A stretch of 64,000 bases of DNA from Limonium bicolor. Lineage: Eukaryota; Streptophyta; Magnoliopsida; Caryophyllales; Plumbaginaceae. The DNA lies in assembly GCA_023374045.1 (NCBI GenBank), contig CM041778.1, positions 365,774,831 to 365,838,830 on the forward strand, written 5' to 3'. Of the stretch, positions 24,254 through 35,170 are shown piece by piece. Position numbers and translations under genes: made by a program. The notes below the pieces were generated by a model. It searched no databases. It was not told where the DNA came from and saw only the letters and a list, made by a program, of their open reading frames with translations. Position 1 is the first letter of the stretch. Every line of letters starts with the position of its first letter.

Positions 24254-27200
24254 TGGATGATACGGATGACCTGGTCGGCGAGCTGTTTTGACAGAGGCAT
24301 CCCGACCAAAGAAGAGAGAAAACACATGGAGGGAAAGATCACAAGTCACAGGCCCGAGCTGATGAGAGGGGGGTAATGGCGGGGATGAGATTACTCCAGC
24401 TCTGTGCCAGCAGAGGACACAGAGGTTGGACCTTCTGGATCACAAATCCAGCTTCCTAGGACCGTAAAACCTCGAGGTCGGACGACGAAAGCTCTCAGAT
24501 CAAAAAAGATTGAATCAAAGCCGTTACAGTTTAATGCGTATCTACAGCCGATTGGGAAATGGGCTACAGACTTCACTACAAAGCTAGGCATCATTGTGCG
24601 AGAGTATTGTGATATTACTCTCGCCTGGCCTCAAGTTGACGAAGGACTAAAGAAGCATATGTTTGAGATCGTACAGGTAAAATAAACAATAGTAAAAGTA
24701 TTTTTTGTACAATTTGTAGGTATCCATCACTAACATTGTTTCATTTATGGTAATATGCAGAAATGATATCAAATACCTGCAGAAAGTGTGTACTACTCCA
24801 TGGTCAAATCAATGATGCGCAAGAAAAATTTGCAGATCATAAGCATGATCTGGTTAAGTGGTTTATCAGCAAGAAGCTTAAGAGGCCGGACGGCGACACA
24901 CACAGCCTTGGGAGATTTAAACACCAATAACCAAGAGAAGTGGCAGGAGTTCTATGATAAGAAGATGGAGACAAAGGTATGTATTAACTTTAAAATAATT
25001 AATTATTATATAAATATATATTTTTGATGTATTTAAATTTACATATGTATTTTTTGGTCATCTTAATTGTATGTTTATTTGTTAACAGGAGTACTGCGAA
25101 GCCCAATCCGCGAATGCGAAGAAGATGAATATCATCACGTGTTGGGTGTGAAATGGGTTAATATAAGAGTGCCTAAATGGGTGGAAGAAGGAGAGTTGCC
25201 ATCAGATATGAGCACTCTTGATGAGAACCAGCTACGGGGTACGTTTTGGAAGCTTTCACGTACTAAGAAAGACCCGAAAACTGAAGAGCGTTTATATCCC
25301 TTCAAGAAGACGAAGGAAATTGTTGATAAGACTGGTAAGTACTTTTCTTTACTGTCAATTTTTTGAAAGATTTATTTTATCATCTTAAAAATTATAATTA
25401 ACTGCTTTCTACATTTAATTATAAAGGATGAGCTGAAATGAACAAGTTACCCAAGGGACTTGGGTACCTGATCGACATGATGACCAGTTTTCTCGTGCAC
25501 TTGGAAAGAAAGATCATCCAGGCCGAGCTATGGGGTTAGGGGGTGGTTAACATAGGGATAAGAAAACTTTTTGGTAACCCGGGTCAAGGAAGGGAGTACT
25601 CAAGGACAAACAATTTCTTACGAGCAGCACATGTGTGCCATTAATGAAATGAGAGATCAGTGGAAGAAGGAGGTCTTTGATGAAATACGTCAAGGCAGTC
25701 ATGCATCTCAGCCATATGTTCCTCCAAGAATTCTGACCCTACTCCTGCTGGAGTGTACACAAGTGTGGATTCCAATGACCAGTATCCTTACGCTTATGTA
25801 CAGGTAATTTTTATACCTTTAACTGTTCTATTAGTTGTCATATCTTTTATTACATATTTTTAGTTCAACATCTACTAATCTGATGAAATTGTAGGACCCG
25901 TGGAACTGTAACCTCCTGCTTCCATACAACAATGAAGAATATGTGTCGCGGAAGGAAGGGTGTACCAATCAGGCCCTAATGACGTGACCCATGGAATACC
26001 ACTGAAGCCGTATCACGGGAGAGTCTCTGTGGACGAACCGATTTATACGGTTCCTGATCTACCACTCCCTGTACCTACGGAGGAGTACAGCACAGTTCGG
26101 TCTGCAAAGGGTGCATTCGTTCAGTGGCCCATTCGTCTGATTCGGAAGTGTGTGAAGGTATGTCTAATACTAACCACTAGTGTAGTTATTATTGTTCATT
26201 ACATGAATATAGTATGTGTGGATGCTCAGTTCATGACTAGTATTGAATGTCGGTTGTAAATAGGCATTAAGAAAGAAATCTGCTCCTGACAAAAAGAAGT
26301 CAAAGATTGGATCCTCTGAATACAGATCCACCAATGTTGTGGAAAGAGAAAATTTGGTGGACGATTCCGTATATGCACGCTTGGGGCCAAACATGAAATG
26401 CTTGCATGATCTAATCCGCGACTTCCCAGATGGCAGAAATTCTATCCTACTCAGTTTGACGATGACCTTCTTCACTACGGACGAACTATAGAAATCCAAA
26501 TGTGGACGACTGATGTTAGGGACATCCTACGATTTGATTGGGTGCCTGTTGCAGTGATGCATTCATTTATTCTGTAAGTATTAGTTTTGTTTTATAATTA
26601 AGTTATAAATTGATGTCTGAAGCAATGTTTATTAATTTTATGTCTTTTTATTTATGAACAGGTTTTTGAATGACAAAATGCAATCTTTTGGCCTTACCAA
26701 GTATGGATTTTTGTGTCCTGAAAGAGCATCATTCACTGCTCTGAAGTGCGATACAGAAGCGTGTAAGGTGTACATACAGCGTGCGTTGACTAACAGCATC
26801 AGAGCGAGGAAGAAATATCTTATGCTACCTTATCATCAAAAGTATTACTTCTGTTTATCATTTTAATTTGAATAACTGTTGTAGTTATCTGTGCACACAT
26901 GCATTATAATGACATGTGAGTGTTTTGGTATTACACAGTGGCCATTGGGTTTTACTGGTGTTGTGTCTGGATCGTTCGCGGATACTATTTCTTGATCCGT
27001 TGCAAACCGGAAATCCAAGAGATCAAGATAAAGCCACACCTTAGCGTGTAAGTACATTATGAAGCAATTCTTTATGTATTTCAACTCCTTTAATTTAATT
27101 TTATTATGAATGGATATCCTAATTTAATTAATGTATGTTGATAATAATTATGCAGTGTGTATCAAGGTGTTTGCTTTCAGAGCTTGTGTAAGGTCAAAAC

Positions 27201-27589
27201 CATCCAATGGACTTCAGTGAAGGTAATGCATCATCATTTACTGTTTTATTATTGATTGGTTGTAATCACAAATAAATGTCTTATATAATTAGTTCTGTTC
27301 TTCCTGTGTTTAAGTGTTCACGTCAACCCGGAGGTTCAGAGTGTGGGTATTATGTCATGAGGTATATGCATGACATAGTCACCCTATTTGGTGAGATGGA
27401 TGATCGTTAGAAAAGGTATATCGAAGTTATATTTATTTTTCAATTACTAATATAATTGTTTGATGATTAACCAATTTTGTCTTGTTTTGTTTTTCAAAGG
27501 TTTTTCCTAGTGTTGGAGAATATAACGCAGAAACCATCAACGGGATGCTAGAGGATTGGGCGGATTTCGTCTCCATGACTTTGGTTTGA
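24254..27589 (+). pseudogene. CACTA-1 second gene with C-terminal Ulp1-like protease
   Basis: A multi-exon gene following the transposase by 160 bp. The 5' part (24404-24685) has the conserved plant CACTA accessory motif RGRTTKALRSKKIE...FNAYLQPIGKWATDFTTKLG; KWVNIRVPKWVEEGELP lies near 25160 and LPLPVPTEEYSTVRSAKGAF near 26065. The 3' exons (26264-26573, 26662-26841, 26939-27048, 27156-27222, 27315-27415, about 27500-27589) have GT/AG borders and encode a C48 (Ulp1/SENP-type) protease. Splicing gives LPYHQNGHWVLLVL, FLDPL, then QPGGSECGYYVMRYM: the His, Asp, Gln and Cys of the active site (Cys codon 27342-27344). The likely tail is EYNAETINGMLEDWADFV. Frameshifts in the 5' half and in the 26939 exon, and an in-frame TAG at 27408, mark it as decayed. 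Ulp1 domains are known in plant CACTA and MULE elements; their role in transposition is unknown. Confidence 0.82.
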
Positions 27590-27959
27590 TTTTTGCTTTT
27601 TGTTCTCGAATTGTTATTTAGAACTTTCGTTAGACTTTTATGGTTAGATAGATTGTAAAAAATGACCACTATGAGTATATTAGTGAACATTTGATCAATT
27701 GTGTATGTATATGGTCATTTGTGACTATGTGAATTGTGGTGTATGGTCATTTGTGACCATTTTAAATGTGGTGTGTATGGTCATTTGTAAGCCGTGTCAT
27801 TATTTTTGGGATTTTTTTGACAATTTACTTACAAAGAGTGATGAGATCCTCTACCATGTGATGTAGAGAGATATGTGGACATATTTGGATGCATATTAAC
27901 AGGTTTTGTGACATATGTGGGATTATAAACGAAAACGAGAAAAACCAAAAAAAAATGGA

Positions 27960-28200
27960 GGATTTTCGGCGGTTTCTACATGGAACCGCCGAAAATCCTA
28001 CAATGTTTTACGTTAATTTTCCTCTGAAATAGGTCTTTTTCGGCGGTTTTTGCCTTAGAAACCGCCGAAAATAGTTACTTTTTTCGGCGGTTTAAACCGC
28101 CGAAAATAAGGGAAGACCCATTTTCGGCGGTAGCATTTTCGGCGGTTGTAAACCGCCGAAAAAGGCATAAAAACCGCCGAAAAAAGACCCTTTTTGCACT
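27960..28200. repeat. CACTA-1 right subterminal inverted repeats
   Basis: TTTTCGGCGGTT and AACCGCCGAAAA alternate about nine times up to the terminal inverted repeat, with several perfect hairpins (for example near 28080-28105). They match the left-end arrays at 18648-18900. Confidence 0.92.
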
Positions 28201-28204
28201 AGTG

Positions 28205-31200
28205 GGTTCTTCTGTGTATGTCAATGCGTTTAGGTCAACCAACTTCATACCGTGTTCCACCTGACGGTAACTGCGCCTGTTGTCTACCCATTTGCATTTA
28301 AAGACACAAGTTTCGTAACAGGTGTAGTTAAGGATCCAAATCTCTTGAATCACACCATAATACTCTTTCCTCATTGTCACTCTCCTTACTACCTACCTCT
28401 GCATCTTGATATATTTCCTGTGAAGCAGTTAGATGAACACCATTGTTTTGATTTATTGACTTATGATCTTGGCGTTCAGTATAAAAAAGAACCCATTCAC
28501 ATCGAAACCCTCGTACAATAAAACATCAAGATTCGGACCGAGCGCTAATACTTAACCATTTCAGTTACATTGCCTGAATCTTCATGCATAACTTTTTTCT
28601 TTAAACTATGTAACGAATGTAGCATTCTGCTCCTTCTTTAATCTCACTTGACTCATTGACGGATGTTGTGCTCTGAGAGCGCTTAAGTGTGACACGAAGT
28701 ATGGTTCAACATCTTCAACATGGCTCAACACCGTTAGATGTGCTTTACACACAATGCAGCAAATCAGGCCTTGCCATTTTTTTCCCGATTGTACCTACAC
28801 CCTGTAACTTGCCCTCATGTCTTGATCTCGGAAGTCCTAGGTGGTCCACGCCTTCTAAGTAGTGGGTGCAAAAGTCAATCACTTCCTCAGTTCATATCCT
28901 TCAACAATGCTTCCCTCTGGACGTCTGCGGTTTTTCATTTTTTTAAGCACACCCATGTATCTTTCGAATGGATACATATACCTGAGATATAATGGGCCAC
29001 ACTCCTTGATCTTCCTTACTAATGAACAAGCAGATGCACCATAATATCAAAAATGAAGGTGGAAAATACATCTCCAACTGGCACATAGTGACAATTAGTT
29101 CAGCCTGCAACTTGTCCAGTGTCTGCACATCTAGAACTTTGGCAGAAACTCCATTGAAAGCACAGACAAATTTGTAATGGTTTTCCTGACATCATGTGGG
29201 AGAATCCCACGAATTGCAATGGGAAGCAAATGTTGCATCAAAACATGGTAGTCGTGAGATATCATCCCTACTAACTTGAGTTCAGACATGAACACCCAAC
29301 TTCTTACGTTGGAAGAGTACCCTGATGGTACTTTGATGTCAGAAAGGGCACTGCAGAAACTATTTTTCTCCTCTTTGGATAGAGTGAGACATGTAGGAGG
29401 CAGGAAGATACGTGTTCCTCTTTGTTGGGGTTGGAGCTCTATTCGTATGCCCAACTCTACTAAATCTTTTCTCCCCTTTAAATGATCTTTTATTTTCCCT
29501 TAAATGTTTAGCAACGTTCCACCAAGACTTTCACCCACAGTTTTCTGGACGTGCATGGCATCAATACAATGCCTTGCAAATGTTGCCAATACTCAAGATC
29601 AAAAAATATCGACCTTTTCTTCTAAACACTCTTCTCTGTAGCTTTAGTTGGAGGACCAAAGTTGTTCACAATATCTTTCACTTGGTTATAAACATCGACA
29701 CCTGATAAAGGTTGTCGAGCTATAGCATGATCAGTCGTCCCGTCAAATTCATCTGTCATCTTTCGGTACTTATGATGTCTTGGAAGGAATTTTTGATGAC
29801 CCATGTACACATTTTTTCCACTATATTTCAATCGGATATTGCATGTGTTATTACCGCAAACAGGACACGCTAATACTCCTTTGATTGTATATCCAGATAG
29901 GTTTCCGTATGCTGGAAAGTCGTTTATTGTACAAAATAGCATAGCACGCAGTGTGAAGTTTTCCTTTGCATAAGAATCATATACTGTTGCTCCCTTATTC
30001 CAAAAGAGTTTCAAGTCATCAATAAGCGGTTGCAGAAACACATCAATATTATTCACCGGTTGTTTGGACCGGATATCAACATTGATAGAATAATATGCCT
30101 AGGCTTCATGCACAACCATGGTGGGAGGTTGTATACAGTCAACCGAACAGGCCAAGTACTGTGTACACTACTCAAAGTGCCATACGGGTTCATTCCATCC
30201 GTGCATAAGCCTAGTCTTAAATTTCTTGATTCTATACCAAACTCAGAATATATTCTGTCAATGTTTCTCCATTGCGGTGAATCAGCAGGATGTCTTAATT
30301 TACCATCGTCCACCCTATGTGTTGTATGCCACCTAAGGTTTTCAGCATCCTTCGGAACTGCAAATAACCGCCTAAACCTTGGGATTATTGGCAAATACCA
30401 TAACAACTTCACTAGGGAACGAACATTTGGCTTGTTGTCGTCCTGATGATCTTTCTTTACATAACGTGATTCACCACATTTAGGACAACAATCATGTAGC
30501 TCATACTCTTTCCAGAACAAAATACACCCCGATGGACAAGCATGTATTTTCTTGTACTCCATACCCATTGGACACATTAACTTATTCGCCTCATAAGTAG
30601 TTGTAGGCATGACATTGTCTGTTGGTAGTATCTCCTTAATAATTTGCTATAGTTCCGTGAAACTTACATCACTCCATCGTGTTTCGATTGACATTAAACA
30701 GTTTCAGTGTCACACTTAATTTGTTCAGTGCCAGTGCATCACATCCAGCGTACAGTGGTTCTTTACATGACTGCATAAAGTTTTCATGTGTACTTGGTTT
30801 GTTGCTAAAGTATTGTTCTACATCTTCCAATAGTGTGTCAAGGTTCGCATCTTCTGTGATCTCATCATTAATCATGCAGTTGTCATCATCCCCAAAGTTT
30901 TCTGTGTCATCCCCAAAGTTTTCAGTGCCGTCCAATTCTGGTTCTTCTACTGAAGCTTCTGCATCATAGTGATCAAACACATCCACTGCATGCTTACCAT
31001 GCCATAATGCTATGTCTTCGTAATCTTTTGTAAACCCACGACGAATCAAATGGTCCTTAATTTTCTCAATATCTCTATACTTGAAGTCGTTTTACAGTCG
31101 ATGCATGGACACAAAATATACCCCTTATCCCTCGGTTGAATATTGTTGACTAGGATGTTACAGAACCTATCGACCCCTTGTAGGTAATCGTTGTCAAGTT

Positions 31201-31228
31201 TGTCATTGTACATCTTTGAACGCTCCAA
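28205..31228 (-). pseudogene. CACTA-2 TNP2-type transposase, main part
   Basis: Read leftwards from about 31228: KMYNDKLDNDYLQGVDRFC and CPCIDC (N-terminal transposase-associated domain); FTKDYEDIALWHGK; LMCPMGMEYKKIHACPSGC with CPKCGESRY (about 30460-30570); WYLPIIPRFRRLFA; KLRHPADSPQWRNID; LCTDGMNPYGTLSS; YDSYAKENFTLRAMLFCTIN and FPAYGNLSGYTIKG with CPVCGNNT (about 29850-30010). Then come GMISHDYHVLMQHLLPIAIRG (near 29240), MCQLEMYFPPSF (near 29070) and CKWVDNRRSYRQVEHGMKLVDL (near 28250). The rest is at 18366-18616 beyond CACTA-1. Several frameshifts and one deletion between 29454 and 29622 disable it. Where CACTA-1 has MDLEWMY, this copy reads TTG-ERSKMY, so the start ATG appears mutated to TTG at 31226-31228. 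Confidence 0.9.
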
Positions 31229-31333
31229 CTCTTTCTGTAAGATCGAAGTATTACTTTACGACTGATCGATATCGTTCATATGTTGGCAGATATTAGTCCA
31301 GTTACTTTTAAAAATTTTACAACCTAAACCCAT

Positions 31334-31536
31334 CCAATCACGTTCAATCTCACATGCGAACAAGTTTATAAAAAAACAATTCATTGAAAATTTCGGCAGC
31401 ATTTCCCTTCCGTTCTTCTAGTGTATATATGAATGTATACACTCGATGAACAAAAGGGAAAAGCTACCGAATTTTTAAATGAACTGTTTTTTATAAACTT
31501 GTTCACTACCTAGAAGGTGAGATCAAACGTGATTGG
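31334..31536. repeat. long imperfect inverted repeat (about 100-bp arms)
   Basis: The left arm begins CCAATCACGTT and the right arm ends AACGTGATTGG. Shared inner blocks are GAACAAGTTTATAAAAAA, TTCGG.AGC.TTTCCCTT and a centre TGTATATATGAATGTATACA. A smaller palindrome (GGACAGTCCCGACGGGGACT) follows at 31535-31554. It lies upstream of the CACTA-2 transposase and would form a strong hairpin in RNA. Confidence 0.85.
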
Positions 31537-31909
31537 ACAGTCCCGACGGGGACTATCCAAGATATACCTCTAGTAGGTATATCTCGGACGGGTGACTATG
31601 TTTGAGTATATTTAATAGCTATTCAGAGAAACACTATATAAACAATTAAGAAGTAATTAGAGAAAAATTATAAACTAACCTAATCTGATGAGTAGTCTGC
31701 TTAGTCCTGATGTGAAGAAGCTAGACAACCAGCCCGTATCAGGTGTGAGACAATGAAAAGTACGTACTACCAATGCCTGCACGAGATAGTTTGTACACAA
31801 CAATAATTACATTACGAATCCAATAATTCAATAGTTTGACAAAATTTTCTACGAAATCCGACAGAATCCCCCCTAAAAATATAGGGTTTCACCACAATAG
31901 AGCATGTAC

Positions 31910-32310
31910 AAGAGGCGACAGTTTGGTTTGCAAAATTAATCCTAAACACTTAATCCTAATAAACACATTAATCTCAAACAGAGCATGTATGTTCCTGATC
32001 GACAGTTTGCATGGTTTTGCAAAATTTCACCATAACTACGTGGCTATATTTGTATGCCCAAACACATTATATTTTTCGCCTAATAAACACATTAATCTCA
32101 AGTCCATTTGGACACAATCAGCAAGTACCAAAAATCAGCTCAGGCGACAGTTTAATTGGTATGCAAAATTAATTAATATTCCCCAAACACTTAATTAATC
32201 CTAATATTTTATGAACACATTAATCCCAACCACAACATGTTTATATGTTCTGATCGATCAGTTAATTTGGTTAGCAAAATTACCTCCAGCAAAATCAGGA
32301 AGAGAGGCGA
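31910..32310. repeat. about three ~115-bp degenerate tandem repeats
   Basis: Each copy contains AACACTTAAT-like, CTAATAAACACATTAATC or ATGAACACATTAATCCC, a GATCGACAGTTTG or GATCGATCAGTTAATTTGG block, and GCAAAATT. Copies begin near 31916, 32060 and 32185 within the CACTA-2 5' leader. Confidence 0.7.
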
Positions 32311-32453
32311 TAGAGCATGGATCGATTACGCCAGTTGGGTTATAAAATTACTGTAGATGAATCAATAATAGAACGTAGAGGCAACGGGCATATGTATGTT
32401 AATTCCTGTTCGATCGCAGGTTGCAAAACTAATAAGAGAAAGAGCTATATAGC

Positions 32454-32456
<3 letters not shown>

Positions 32457-32515
<59 letters not shown>
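32457..32515. repeat. (TA)n microsatellite
   Basis: Alternating TA over about 58 bp with one TAATAT break at the centre, in the CACTA-2 5' leader. Confidence 0.95.
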
Positions 32516-32517
<2 letters not shown>

Positions 32518-32639
32518 TCCTTGTTTCGCAGATTTTTGATGATGAAATTACTGAAACAGAGGCGACAGGCATGCATACTATTTGGATGATGATCAGAGAA
32601 GAAGATGTGCATGCGCGTAAATATATCGGGAGCTAGCCA

Positions 32640-32745
32640 ACGCATATAGCAGGGGGCGAGAGAGACGGCCGGAAAGCGGCGGCGGCACGGACGGGCGACG
32701 GCAGTGGTGGCGATGGAAGTGGCGGCGATGGCAGTAGCTTGCCGA
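32640..32745 (-). other. CACTA-2 GC-rich leader segment
   Basis: On the minus strand this reads ATCGCCGCCACTTCCATCGC, CCGTGCCGCCGCCGC and similar, closely recalling in style the GC-rich leader of CACTA-1 (18945-19080). In both elements it lies just inside the subterminal repeats, where promoter and 5' untranslated sequence would be expected. No open frame of note. Confidence 0.5.
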
Positions 32746-32875
32746 CGGTACTGGGGTACGTATATTCGTGAGCTCAGTCGAGGGAGAGAGGTAGCTAGCT
32801 AGAGGGTTTACGTTGTAACAGTGAGTGAGGGAAAGATTAATTTTTTTTGAGAAAGTGGGGTGTTTATTCAGGCAA

Positions 32876-33231
32876 CATAAAGAACGCTTCACTTAAGAAG
32901 CGTTTTTTAAGCTGAGAGTAAAAAACATAAAGAACGCTTCTAAAAGAAAGCGTTCTTTATGCGGAGCGTTCCAGAGACATGAAAAATGCTTTCTATATGA
33001 AGCGTTTTTTATATGTTTCATATAAAGAACGCTTATACGCCGAGCGTTTTTTTTTTGTCTTAGGGCGTGATACAATAAAGAATGCTTCTTAAGTGAAGTT
33101 TTTTTTAAAATGCCCGGCCTAAACCATAAATACAACGCCTTACTTTATAATCGTTCTTTAATATGCTAAAAAAATGATTTACAAAACCATTTTTAAAATG
33201 GCGTTGTTTATTCTTTTTTTTTCCAGCAGTG
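32876..33231 (-). repeat. CACTA-2 5' subterminal repeats and terminal end
   Basis: AAAGAACGCTTC and its complement GAAGCGTT(C/T)TTT appear about ten times in both orientations between 32876 and 33160, the expected layout of CACTA subterminal protein-binding sites. The minus strand ends at 33231 with CACTGCTGGAAAAAAAAAG. A different repeat unit from CACTA-1 means the two elements belong to different families. Confidence 0.75.
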
Positions 33232-33843
33232 TTGGCATAACATTTGCTGGATTCTATAATGGATTGTGAGTTTCCTATTTCGAATCCAAAATTGGAAAAA
33301 ATATTGACATTTTGGTCTTGCCGAGTGTACTCCCGGGTGTCTGATGTCCGGTGCATTCAAAGTCTTTGAATGTGCCGTGCGTTTCGTGTCCGGCAGGACA
33401 TCCGACGCGTCCATATGTTTGGTTAACTCGAGCCTTGCTAATTAAATTTGGTGATCATATTCTTAATTAGGTTGATCGTAATCCCGAACCTAGAACAATT
33501 CATTGTAAATAATCTATTTAGTTATATTATTGGATAGTTTTCTAAATTGAAATTAATGTTGTTTTTTTCCCTCTTTGTTAAAATTAGGCAATTACTAAGG
33601 ATTAGGACTAATTTTCTATTAAGTCCCTTGGGTTCGATACTCTTGGTCGTAATTTACTTACACTTTACTTCGACCGGGATTTTTGCTACCCATATTAGAA
33701 TTAGTATGATTCTTTTGTTTAATTTTGTATATAATTTTCCCTACTAAATATTATGTTAGCAACCTTGCGGATTTGCTCTTGCACAGACAACAATCAATTC
33801 AAGGAATACATAAAACGCTAACAGACGATCAAATTTCTGATGT

Positions 33844-34140
33844 CCGGTAACCCTAAGTACGCACAAGTTAAGGGAAGCGTCTTGATGATGTCTCTTCTCC
33901 CCTCCGTACAACAAATCTATTCACTCCTTGTTCAAGAAGAGCGGCAGAAAGGAGTAGGAAGTTTGGGAAGGCAAGAGGACAATGCTCTCTCTTTCGCTAT
34001 AAACTTCCGGAGAAAAGTTCCTTCGACTAACAACAGAAGCCAAACAGGGCCGCAAGACGAACCTCCTTGCATTGTTCTCACTGTCAGAAAATGGGACACA
34101 CAGAAGAAAAATGCTTCAAAGGACGATGGTAGAAAGAATG
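33844..34140 (+). pseudogene. gag: Ty1/copia gag relic
   Basis: LMMSLLPSVQQIYSLLVQEERQK matches the conserved copia gag segment (L..PLPS...A.SL..QEERQ). About 60 codons later another frame reads HCSHCQKMGHTEEKCFKG, a C-x2-C-x4-H-x4-C zinc knuckle (near 34068-34115), so one frameshift separates them. The fragment starts in mid-gag and stops at the knuckle; no protease or pol follows. The flanking 33600-33700 contains GGTTCGATACTC and TTCGACCGGGATTT, blocks also seen in the LTR at 1-313, so an old LTR remnant may precede it. Confidence 0.75.
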
Positions 34141-34240
34141 GCTTAACGCGCCTATTTAATCGGTTAACGCGCCTATTCATCCTTTTACTAAGGACGATGG
34201 TAGAAAGAACGACTTTAGAAACAAGCAGGAAATAATATAT

Positions 34241-34885
34241 GACCTCATAACTTACTTATTAGAAAGCTAACTAAATTGTTTCAAAGTCATGACTTGATCG
34301 CCAAACTTATTATAGATTTTGAGATGTTCTCCTTATTTGGCTTGTATTCATGTTTGAAAAGTCTCCCTAATGATCATATACATAATTACAGGAATGTTTT
34401 CCCATACATTGAAGGAATTGAATTACATGCTTATCTTATTGTGGAATTTTTGGCTTTCTGTCACATTAATTTATTTTCTGTTATTCTTACTAATAAAACT
34501 ACTTTCTATTACCAAGTTTCTATCTTCCTTTTATTCTATGATCAAATAAACATAATCAATTCCTACTATAACCAAACAAATTTAATAAGATACTTAATTC
34601 CTTTGAAATTTGAATGGCATTTCTAACAAAAAGAAGGATCATACTCAGCGAGGACCAGAGAATCTTTCTCGTATAGTTTTCTTTTATTTTAAATTGGTTT
34701 GTTCATTTTCTTTGTCTTCACTATCATTGTCATATGCTAGAGTTTAAGATCCTTTTCTTATTATTTTCCTCTCTTGGAACACCTCATTTTTTGAAAATTA
34801 ACTTTAAATAGAATTCAAATATTAAACTTGTAATTATATAGAGTAAAAAATTATGTTACACCAAAAAATTTAAAAATAGCTACAT
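34241..34885. other. AT-rich sequence, nothing recognised
   Basis: It contains an open frame of 116 codons (34276-34626, plus) rich in Ile, Tyr, Phe and Asn, as expected of AT-rich non-coding DNA. I recognise no motif in it. Confidence 0.5.
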
Positions 34886-35170
34886 CACTACTACATATAA
34901 GGTCTATGGAGGCAATTTTTATTGCTTCTATAAATCAAAAAATTACCTTTATAGCTTGTTAGAGGCGACAAAAAGATTGTCTCTATGTTGCCTCTCAAAA
35001 CTCGTCACAGTTGGTTATGGAGGCAACCTAAAGGCTTGCCTTTACTGATTTAATATATGGAGATAACATTACTTGCCTCCGTTGATCTTGATCAATTGAG
35101 GCAAGCAGCCAGCTCGCCTTCGTTGCTCTCTAACTAGTGAGGCAAGTAGTCAAACTCGCCTCCCTAGGTT

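Larger units (their letters stand above)
18617..28204 (+). mobile_element. CACTA-1: complete-ended En/Spm-type DNA transposon
   Basis: A 9.6 kb CACTA transposon. The left end is CGCTAGTAGAAAAAAGG, with G replacing A at the second base of the canonical CACTA. The right end, read inwards, is CACTAGTGCAAAAAGG. Both ends are flanked by GGT (18614-18616 and 28205-28207), the 3-bp target duplication expected of CACTA elements. Inverted TTTTCGGCGGTT repeats lie just inside both ends. It encodes a TNP2 transposase (20819-24094) and a second gene with a Ulp1 domain (24254-27589), both frameshifted, so it is non-autonomous now. It sits in the transposase gene of CACTA-2, in the opposite orientation. 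Confidence 0.93.
15120..33231 (-). mobile_element. CACTA-2: En/Spm-type DNA transposon, left end missing
   Basis: This is a minus-strand CACTA element reading from a 5' end near 33231 (CACTGCTGGAAAAAAA on the minus strand) through subterminal repeats, a GC-rich leader, a TNP2 transposase and a second gene with a Ulp1 domain. It is interrupted by CACTA-1 (18617-28204) inside the transposase C-terminus. Its left side is cut at 15119/15120 by LTR A inside the Ulp1 region, so the 3' terminal inverted repeat is not in the window. The terminal CACTG is a one-base variant of the canonical CACTA, so the exact right edge is inferred. Confidence 0.75.

Noticed and set aside
34276..34626. 116-codon AT-rich plus-strand frame as a host gene
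   Set aside because: Amino acid make-up is that of random AT-rich DNA and no motif or splice context supports it.
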